Below, in pieces: positions 8,167 through 13,742 of a DNA stretch of 13,742 nt. Source of the stretch: XYA12-FULL-58-9 sp001798605 (GTDB taxonomy: Bacteria > Myxococcota > XYA12-FULL-58-9); NCBI GenBank assembly GCA_036736205.1, contig DAINMX010000182.1:1-13742 (forward strand), written 5' to 3'. The notes below the pieces were generated by a model. It did no database searches. It saw only the letters and a program-made list of their open reading frames with translations, and was not told where the DNA came from. Position numbers and translations under genes: made by a program. How positions within the stretch are numbered: position 1 is the stretch's first letter; each line of letters opens with the position of its first letter.

Positions 8167-8291
8167 GTATTGGAAATTCCAGTGTTGCTTGGCCGGTGAC
8201 TCTCAGAGCATCGAGCTGAAACAAAGCCACATTGGATGACGAGGTAGCACTCAGGCCGCTCGGATCAGACATTGACCGAGACGGAGGCAGT

Positions 8292-9200
8292 ATGCAGCAC
8301 AAATCCGTTACCACCGCTGAAGTTCGTTCCCGGAAAAAATCTGGCGACAAGCTGGTCATGGTCACCGCCTATGACGCCACCTTCGCGTCAATCCTGGACA
8401 AGGCGGGCGCAGACATGCTGCTGGTTGGTGATTCGCTGGGAATGGTGATTCAGGGCCACCAGAACACCCTGCCGGTCACCCTCGAGCACATCATCTACCA
8501 CACCGCTGCGGTCGTCCGCGGCACCAAGCACGCTCAGGTCGTCGCCGACATGCCCTTCATGAGCTATCAGATTTCACCTGAGCAGGCTCTGACATCCGCC
8601 GGCCGTTTGTTGCAGGAAGCTGGCGCCCACGCGGTCAAGCTCGAAGGTGGGGCTTCCATGGTGCGACAAATCGAGCGGATCGTTCTGGCGGGTATTCCTG
8701 TCATGGGGCACATTGGTTTGACACCCCAAAGCGTGCACCAGATTGGCGGCTTCAAGGTACAGGGACGTGATCAAACCGCGGCCCGACAACTGCTTGCTGA
8801 CGCACGGGCCCTGGAAGCTGCCGGATGTTACAGCATGGTCCTCGAAGGGATACCCGCGGAACTCGCGAGTGACATCACGAGGGTCGTCGGCATTCCCACC
8901 ATTGGCATTGGCGCTGGCGTCGGTTGCGATGGACAGGTGCTCGTTTGTTACGACCTGCTCGGCATGAATCCCGGGTTCAAACCAAAGTTCCTCAAAACCT
9001 ACGCATCGTTGTACGAGCAGATCACCGATGCCATGACGTCGTACGTCGATGAAGTGAGGCGTGGTGCATTCCCCGCCGAAGAACACAGCTTTCACTCCAA
9101 GACTCTGAGATTGGTCGGCCCCGAGACGAGAACCATCGCTGCATCAGAACCCGAAGTCGACGACTCTGAGCCCGACAAGATCTATGGCGTGCCGGTCTGA
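8292..9200 (+). CDS. panB: 3-methyl-2-oxobutanoate hydroxymethyltransferase (PanB)
   Basis: A 302-residue cytoplasmic enzyme of pantothenate and CoA biosynthesis that adds a hydroxymethyl group from methylene-tetrahydrofolate to alpha-ketoisovalerate, giving ketopantoate. Family signatures are clear: VGDSLGMV (45-52) with metal ligand D47, ADMPFMSY (85-92) with D86, KLEGG (116-120), GHIGLTPQ (139-146), EGIP (185-188) with the likely catalytic base E185, and IGIGAG (204-209). ATG 8292 follows GGAGG by 4 bp; the frame is open further upstream but that part is not PanB-like. Typical PanB proteins are near 264 residues, so this one carries a polar, acidic C-terminal extension of roughly 30-35 residues of unknown role. 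No panC is in the window, so the gene stands alone. It converges on the lyase gene with a 16-bp gap. Confidence 0.95.
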   Translation: MQHKSVTTAEVRSRKKSGDKLVMVTAYDATFASILDKAGADMLLVGDSLGMVIQGHQNTLPVTLEHIIYHTAAVVRGTKHAQVVADMPFMSYQISPEQALTSAGRLLQEAGAHAVKLEGGASMVRQIERIVLAGIPVMGHIGLTPQSVHQIGGFKVQGRDQTAARQLLADARALEAAGCYSMVLEGIPAELASDITRVVGIPTIGIGAGVGCDGQVLVCYDLLGMNPGFKPKFLKTYASLYEQITDAMTSYVDEVRRGAFPAEEHSFHSKTLRLVGPETRTIAASEPEVDDSEPDKIYGVPV

Positions 9201-9216
9201 CAGCCAGCCCCTCGAA

Positions 9217-10713
9217 CTACGGTTCGTACAACAAATCGCAATATCGCCGCAGCAAATCCGTGACCGCACCACGGAAAGGAATGGTTGCGGCCATACCGTA
9301 AACCGGCGCAATGCCGCCCTCGGTAATCGGCTGGACGCGGACCGCTTCCACCGCAGCGCACAAGTCATCGAGAAACCGCTCGGCGACGCCCGGTTGGGTG
9401 TGGCGCAACGTCACGCAAATATGAACCGCTCTGGGTTTGTGCAACCCGTTGAGGCTCCAGCCCTTCTTCGCCATTTCTTCGAGCACCCGGTAGATATCGA
9501 ATTCATCCGAGGCAAAGGCAATCACCCACAAGGGATCGCCGAGGATCCGCAGGCCTGGGATATCCATGATCCCGGAGCGAATGGTCGCGGCGGTCTCCAT
9601 GATTGCCTTGGTGGCCCGAAGATATCCGTCCTCCCCCATCGACACCAAAGCCGCCCAGCAGGCTGCCGATAGGGCACCAGGCCGACTGCCGGCGAGAGTC
9701 GGTGAGAAATAGAGCCCACCTGGCCAATCGGCGATGGCGAAGTATTGGTGACGGCGAAGCTCCTTGCCGCGATAGAGGATGACAGACGTCCCCTTGGCCG
9801 CGTAGCCATACTTGTGTGTGTCAGCGGACACGGATGTCACGCCCGGCAGTCGGAAATCAAAATGGGGCACGTTGTAGCCAAGGCGGCGGGCCCAGGGGAG
9901 CACGAAGCCACCGAGACAGCCGTCGGTATGAAATCCCACTCCCCTCTCACGTGCGAGCTCCGACATCTCTTCAATGGGATCAATAGCGCCATGAGGGAAA
10001 GATGGTGCCGAGCCCACAACCACAATGGTGTTGCGGTTGATGGCCGAGCGGACCGCCTTCACGTCGGCACGGCAGGTATCGTCCACGGGCACCCGCACCA
10101 TCTTTATATTGAAATACTGCGCAGCCTTATCGAATGCTGCGTGGGCCGTCACCGGCACCACCATCTGCGGATGCCGACGGTGAGCCCGGTCACGATAGGT
10201 CTTCATGGCAAGCAGGATGCTCTCGGTACCACCTGACGTCACCGTGCCACAAACATCATCGGTGGTTTCTTCTGAACCGAGCATCGCGGCCGTCATGGCG
10301 ACGATCTCGGCTTCATACTTGGTAGCGCTCGGCCACAGGTCGGCGTGCAACGAATTCACCTGAGAGGACAATGCGTACACCTGATTGAGGAATGCCACGT
10401 GCCCGTCATCACCATGGTAGACGGCACCCGAAGCCAAACCATCCTTCCAGCGGCCGTCCTCCCGCTCAGCCAAGCGCCGCATCACCGCAAGGAGTTCCTC
10501 ACGGTTCCGTCCTTCCGGAGGCAGAGAGGTGTAGTGCGGCACATCGTGCCGATAGGGCTTCAACTCTGATTCCATCCCGCGCAACATACCCGCGTATTCC
10601 CGTTCGATGCGCTCGCGCACGAACGGAACCTTCTTGGCTATTTCAAACACTGGTCCCAACACCCGTGGCCCAAACCGCTCGATGGGTCCCTTGAACGCTC
10701 TTGGCATTTTCAT
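9217..10713 (-). CDS. Sphingosine-1-phosphate lyase-like PLP enzyme
   Basis: A 498-residue group II PLP-dependent decarboxylase-fold protein. By memory it resembles human SGPL1 along its whole catalytic region, more than it resembles glutamate decarboxylases. Matching blocks are the SGAVYHGDD region (95-103), TSGGTES (159-165, phosphate loop), HAAFDKA (191-197, H191 stacking on PLP), D264 in DGCLGGF, SADTHKYGYAAKG (296-308) with Schiff-base lysine K301, AGSRPGALSAACWAAL (341-356) and a C-terminal YGMAAT. The family splits phosphorylated sphingoid bases into phosphoethanolamine and a fatty aldehyde. The eukaryotic N-terminal membrane helix is absent, as in known bacterial homologues, so it is probably soluble. 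ATG 10713 follows AGGAG by 5 bp. It is divergent from a nucleotide cyclase. Another PLP decarboxylase substrate is possible but less likely. Confidence 0.85.
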   Translation of the reverse strand: MKMPRAFKGPIERFGPRVLGPVFEIAKKVPFVRERIEREYAGMLRGMESELKPYRHDVPHYTSLPPEGRNREELLAVMRRLAEREDGRWKDGLASGAVYHGDDGHVAFLNQVYALSSQVNSLHADLWPSATKYEAEIVAMTAAMLGSEETTDDVCGTVTSGGTESILLAMKTYRDRAHRRHPQMVVPVTAHAAFDKAAQYFNIKMVRVPVDDTCRADVKAVRSAINRNTIVVVGSAPSFPHGAIDPIEEMSELARERGVGFHTDGCLGGFVLPWARRLGYNVPHFDFRLPGVTSVSADTHKYGYAAKGTSVILYRGKELRRHQYFAIADWPGGLYFSPTLAGSRPGALSAACWAALVSMGEDGYLRATKAIMETAATIRSGIMDIPGLRILGDPLWVIAFASDEFDIYRVLEEMAKKGWSLNGLHKPRAVHICVTLRHTQPGVAERFLDDLCAAVEAVRVQPITEGGIAPVYGMAATIPFRGAVTDLLRRYCDLLYEP

Positions 10714-10874
10714 GGTGGCTCCTGAACTTTCACCGCTCGCCCGTGCCCAGGCGGGGGCGCATCTACCGACCCAACCTACTGCGCAATACCCGCTGGCACC
10801 AGCAGCACCAGCAGGCGTTGTATGCAGCCACAAGCCTCTGGTTCTCTCGCACCCCAAACGCTAGGATCCAAGCC

Positions 10875-11504
10875 ATGCCAAATGACGCACATCTAAAAGG
10901 AAGCGAAGCACGACTCTGGTCACTGATTGGACAAAGGTCCAAACCCGGTACAGACAAGAAGGCCATTGATCAGCGAATCTGGGACCTCTTCGGTGAGGAT
11001 TGGTCGATTATGTTCACCGACCTATCCGGGTTCTCACGTCAGGTGGAAAAATTCGGTATCATCCACTTTCTGTCGATTATTCATGAGCAGAAAGAGTTGC
11101 TGTTGCCAATCGTTTCCGCCCACGACGGTATCCTCATCAAGATCGAGGCCGACAGCTTCCTCATCATATTTAGGCGACCGGAGCGTGCACTCGAGTGCGC
11201 CATCGCCTTGCAGCATGCCTGCCAACGCCTCAACCGCAATCGCGCCGAGGAGGAAAAAGTCCTCTTGTGTGTGGGCCTCGGTTGGGGACGGATTCTACGC
11301 ATCGGCGATATTGACGTTTATGGCGCCGAGGTGAACGCCGCGAGCAAACTCGGGGAAGACACCGCCAAGTCGAACGAGATTCTCGTCACCGCCAATCTCG
11401 CCGACGCTGTGACGGATTTTCCTGGGGTGACATTTACAATGCTGGGGGAGAACATTCCCGGCACGGACCGGGCCTACTTGGCGAACTACATCCCTGCCGA
11501 GTAG
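10875..11504 (+). CDS. Class III adenylate/guanylate cyclase catalytic domain protein
   Basis: The 209-residue protein is mostly a single class III cyclase catalytic domain (about 42-208) after a short charged N-terminus; no sensor or membrane domain is visible. Both metal-binding aspartates are present, D49 in FTDLSGFS and D93 in KIEADSF. The purine-selecting pair K89 and D147 (DVYG) is of the adenylate cyclase type, and N154 is in place. The transition-state arginine of N-x-x-x-R is replaced: the motif reads N154-A-A-S-K158. The product is therefore predicted to be cAMP, if the enzyme is active; reduced activity or a regulatory role is possible. ATG 10875 follows AGGA by 8 bp; the open frame upstream lies in the divergent promoter region and is not family-like. 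It is divergent from the lyase and convergent with the barrel protein gene (20-bp gap). Confidence 0.85.
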   Translation: MPNDAHLKGSEARLWSLIGQRSKPGTDKKAIDQRIWDLFGEDWSIMFTDLSGFSRQVEKFGIIHFLSIIHEQKELLLPIVSAHDGILIKIEADSFLIIFRRPERALECAIALQHACQRLNRNRAEEEKVLLCVGLGWGRILRIGDIDVYGAEVNAASKLGEDTAKSNEILVTANLADAVTDFPGVTFTMLGENIPGTDRAYLANYIPAE

Positions 11505-11524
11505 CCGACGCCTTTTGGGGCAAG

Positions 11525-13057
11525 CTAATACGCCTTCCTGATCTCCATAGCGATGGCGTGGTACCAACGGTCGTCGGACACCCAACCGCCACCGTAGTAG
11601 ACGTCAATTTGGCCAGAGTCGAGCAACAGCATACACACCCCGCCACCCGCACCCGTGGCGAAACGGACCGGCTCTATCACCGTGCCAAATCGGGTTGGTT
11701 CATAGACCGTCGAATCGACGAACACCGCCAGTTTGAAAATGTCACGCCATACCGAATAGCGAAACTCCCCAGAGACGCCAAAGATCCGTGGAGAGAAGTC
11801 GAGTGGGAACAAGGCACGAATGTGCTGGCTCACCCGATCCTCGTCCATGATGCCGAAGTCCCCCGCCAGCGCAGTTCCTCGGGATTTGACCCAGAAATCG
11901 TGCCACCCTATTTCATGAACGAACTGATATTCCCAAAATAGTGCCCACTGGTCCTTTCCCTCAGCGTTGCGAAAATACTTGGCATAGCCTTCCAATTGAT
12001 GATGCCGGTCATCCCGCGGATTGTCGACGTCAAAGATGAGCTCACTTTGCAGAACGCTGAGCAGACGCCACTCCGAAAACGCTGAGATGGGCCGGGCCGC
12101 GTCAGGGGGCTGTTGCAGAAAGGGTACGGTCCGCAGCTCCCCTCCAACACCAATCGCCAGATTCTGCCCCCGTTTCCACTCGAAACCGAGGTTAATCAAC
12201 CCCCCAGTACGAACCCAACGATAGAAGTCGATCTCCTCGAGGGGACGTTGTCGGACCAGATAGTCGCCATAGGCCCATACAAAGGTCCGCAGTCTATCCC
12301 GCCAGAAAGGTGGTGTGTGCCATCGCGCATCCATGACTCCCCGGGACAGACCAACTCTGCTGTCGAAGGTCGGGGTCTCACGAAAAAGATTCGCCCCGAC
12401 GTCGACGCGCAATCGCCACTCGTCCTTTTTGAAGAAGAGAGCATGGTCGCCATAGGAGAGGCCCAAGAGCACACCATCGGTGGAGTTGATATCGAGGTGA
12501 AAGATCCAACCATCGTCAAAAGGCGACTGTTCCAAATAGATATGCAACTCATGTCGCGGCGCGGTTGTTCCATCGATGATGGTGCCAAGTTGCATACCTT
12601 TGTGTTCGCGCTCTTGCTCGACCACCTCATACTTGAACCGAACACCGAGTTTCGTGCGAAATGTTTCTTGGTACTCGTTGAGCAATCTTCTATTGAAGAC
12701 GTCTTTGGGAAACGACATCAAGAGCTGCAACTGTACTGTACGCCCCGTGCCGCCTCCGAAGAACGCTATCTTGGCCAGTCGCCCCTCATCAATGTGAAAG
12801 ATGACCCGGCCATCTTTGGTCTCCGCAGCGACCCGGGCCAGCGTATAGCTGTTCCTGTACAGGTGATCTTCCAGGCGTTTCGCCGCCCGCTTGGGTATCA
12901 ACGGCTCGAGAGATCCATAGCCCCACTCCAAGAGTCGCGCTCTATAATACGAGTCCTCCAATGCGACGTTGCCAACAAAACGAACCTCGGCCAACGGATA
13001 TGGCTCATCGGCCGGAGCGCCGAACAGAAGGCAGGTGGCAAATACGACTAGCCCCAT
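11525..13057 (-). CDS. Omp85-like outer-membrane protein with POTRA domains
   Basis: The 510-residue protein starts with a short hydrophobic segment (GLVVFATCLLFGAPA), probably a signal peptide although it lacks a basic n-region. Residues about 22-92 look like a POTRA domain (AEVRFVGN at the start, FHIDEGR at the end), with a second, less clear one at about 94-176. From about 180 on, alternating amphipathic strands rich in aromatic and Gly residues suggest a 16-strand barrel. EFRYSVWRDIFKLAVFVD (431-448) resembles the conserved late strands of the Omp85/bacterial surface antigen family. The usual V-R-G-F/Y loop motif appears only as I413-R-A-L, and the chain ends in Tyr. The role could be protein insertion, secretion or another transport; no partner is nearby. 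ATG 13057 has only a weak GGGA upstream and overlaps the stop of a tiny upstream frame. Confidence 0.7.
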   Translation of the reverse strand: MGLVVFATCLLFGAPADEPYPLAEVRFVGNVALEDSYYRARLLEWGYGSLEPLIPKRAAKRLEDHLYRNSYTLARVAAETKDGRVIFHIDEGRLAKIAFFGGGTGRTVQLQLLMSFPKDVFNRRLLNEYQETFRTKLGVRFKYEVVEQEREHKGMQLGTIIDGTTAPRHELHIYLEQSPFDDGWIFHLDINSTDGVLLGLSYGDHALFFKKDEWRLRVDVGANLFRETPTFDSRVGLSRGVMDARWHTPPFWRDRLRTFVWAYGDYLVRQRPLEEIDFYRWVRTGGLINLGFEWKRGQNLAIGVGGELRTVPFLQQPPDAARPISAFSEWRLLSVLQSELIFDVDNPRDDRHHQLEGYAKYFRNAEGKDQWALFWEYQFVHEIGWHDFWVKSRGTALAGDFGIMDEDRVSQHIRALFPLDFSPRIFGVSGEFRYSVWRDIFKLAVFVDSTVYEPTRFGTVIEPVRFATGAGGGVCMLLLDSGQIDVYYGGGWVSDDRWYHAIAMEIRKAY

Positions 13058-13083
13058 TAAGATCCCAACACTCCCACCTTCAT
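13057..13083 (-). other. Possible 8-codon upstream ORF or displaced signal-peptide start
   Basis: An ATG at 13083 opens the frame M-K-V-G-V-L-G-S-stop. Its TAA shares one base with the ATG of the barrel protein gene (TAATG). The peptide begins like a signal-peptide n-region (Met-Lys), which the in-frame start lacks. It may be a leader ORF for coupled translation, or the two pieces may have been one frame before a frameshift or sequencing error. Confidence 0.35.
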
Positions 13084-13209
13084 GTCGATAGCACGTCGCG
13101 ACCCCAGTCGCACTACCCCGAGGTGCGTATTGAGTGTGACCGATTGGCGGGTTGCGTCGCTTGCTGCAAAAGGTGGTAGCCAAGTAGGTGTTTCCGCTAT
13201 GCTCACCTC

Positions 13210-13536
13210 ATGTGGCCGTGGAAAAAGTCCAAACTGCGGTCAGCCGAGACATTCCTCAGCGATTTGCAGAATGTTGAGTCTGACTGCATTCGGCGTCTCG
13301 ATTTCGTCGACGCGCATTTGCGTCGCGCCGCCCGCAAACACGGTCCTTGGCAATCAGCCATGACGGTTGCCGACGTCGACATCGCACCGATGGGTCGAGC
13401 CACCCAAGTGGTGACCGCGGTACAAGGAATGTCTACCAATCAAAAACGGGTCGCCACGGCTGGGCTTGTCCTCGCCGTCATCATCCTCATCACCGTCGTC
13501 GCTTTCTGCGCGGCCACACCGCTGGAGATGCCGTGA
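13210..13536 (+). CDS. Small single-pass membrane protein, unknown function
   Basis: A 108-residue protein with no recognised family. Residues 1-47 are highly charged and predicted helical (KKSK, then RRLDF and LRRAARK), 48-80 are polar, and 83-102 (TAGLVLAVIILITVVAFCA region) form one transmembrane helix close to the C-terminus. The preceding K-R pair suggests a cytoplasmic N-terminus, a tail-anchored arrangement; C100 lies at the outer end of the helix. No strong Shine-Dalgarno sequence precedes ATG 13210, so a start at a later codon is possible. Its TGA overlaps the GTG start of the next gene by 4 bp, a sign of translational coupling, so the two proteins probably work together. The evidence for coding is the good composition, the membrane helix and that coupling. 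Confidence 0.6.
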   Translation: MWPWKKSKLRSAETFLSDLQNVESDCIRRLDFVDAHLRRAARKHGPWQSAMTVADVDIAPMGRATQVVTAVQGMSTNQKRVATAGLVLAVIILITVVAFCAATPLEMP

Positions 13537-13742
13537 GCACGCCACCCAAAGTCAACGACCCGAGAAAACCTCCGCACGAACGTCCTAGGACTTTCGACGA
13601 GTCGAAGACAACCGTTGACGGCAATCCGTTCGCCGGAATCGCTCCGAGTGACCTGGAAACAGCCCCACAGAATGTCTCCACCTCGAAGGCCGTCGCCGCA
13701 ACCGCGCGCTCCGTCGAGCCGAAAGAGCCCACGGCACCGTCG
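13533..13742 (+). CDS. Unknown protein with disordered N-terminus (3' truncated)
   Basis: An open frame from GTG 13533 runs off the window in frame with 70 codons. GGAG at 13524-13527 stands 5 bp before the GTG, and the start overlaps the stop of the small membrane protein as GTGA. The visible part is rich in Pro, Ser, Thr, Lys and Glu, has no hydrophobic segment and looks disordered; it may be the cytoplasmic or linker region of a larger protein. No family is recognisable. An opposite-strand frame covers the same bases but lacks a ribosome-binding site. Confidence 0.55.
   Translation, partial: MSTPPKVNDPRKPPHERPRTFDESKTTVDGNPFAGIAPSDLETAPQNVSTSKAVAATARSVEPKEPTAPS

Noticed and set aside
8015..8291. 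Small gene between the kinase and panB
   Set aside because: Short frames here either overlap panB or lack start signals and plausible composition.
12113..13051. 312-residue open frame on the + strand opposite the barrel protein
   Set aside because: It has no recognisable domain or ribosome-binding site, while the opposite strand has POTRA and barrel features.

Overview
The window (13.7 kb, GC-rich, about ten complete genes plus a partial gene at each edge) looks like chromosomal DNA of a Gram-negative bacterium, most likely a myxobacterium or another deltaproteobacterial lineage. This is inferred from a lipoprotein with an outer-membrane-type lipobox, an Omp85-type barrel protein, a PilZ-Ser/Thr kinase fusion with a variant catalytic loop, and a eukaryote-like sphingosine-1-phosphate lyase. 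No rRNA, tRNA, CRISPR array, transposase or phage gene was seen.

Layout: (1) 1-704, + strand: tail of a PAS-like protein overlapping ybaK (Cys-tRNA(Pro) deacylase). (2) 705-784: seven tandem copies of ATGC between convergent genes. (3) 785-1282, - strand: a GNAT acetyltransferase with an altered acetyl-CoA loop. (4) 1283-1684: a 402-bp non-coding stretch with three stacked palindromes. (5) 1685-2851, + strand: a GH5 (mannanase-like) lipoprotein with a repetitive linker. (6) 2868-6456, - strand: a beta-oxidation operon (FadN-type HAD/enoyl-CoA hydratase, then thiolase). (7) 6725-8014, + strand: a PilZ-Ser/Thr kinase, divergent from that operon. (8) 8292-9200, + strand: panB. (9) 9217-10713, - strand: sphingosine-1-phosphate lyase. 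(10) 10875-11504, + strand: a class III nucleotide cyclase, divergent from the lyase. (11) 11525-13057, - strand: a POTRA/beta-barrel outer-membrane protein. (12) 13210-13742, + strand: a small single-pass membrane protein translationally coupled to a disordered protein that runs off the window.

How the genes may work together: two divergent pairs each place a lipid-breakdown gene beside a nucleotide-signalling gene (fadN with the PilZ kinase; the lyase with the cyclase). Sphingoid-base cleavage releases a fatty aldehyde which, once oxidised and activated, could enter beta-oxidation. Any functional link is inference. The remaining genes look like independent housekeeping or surface functions. 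Convergent neighbours are packed with 16-20 bp gaps and no strong canonical terminators.

The items most worth following up are the bacterial sphingosine-1-phosphate lyase, the PilZ-kinase fusion, the cyclase with Lys at the transition-state Arg position, the ATGC repeat, and the palindrome cluster at 1535-1571.
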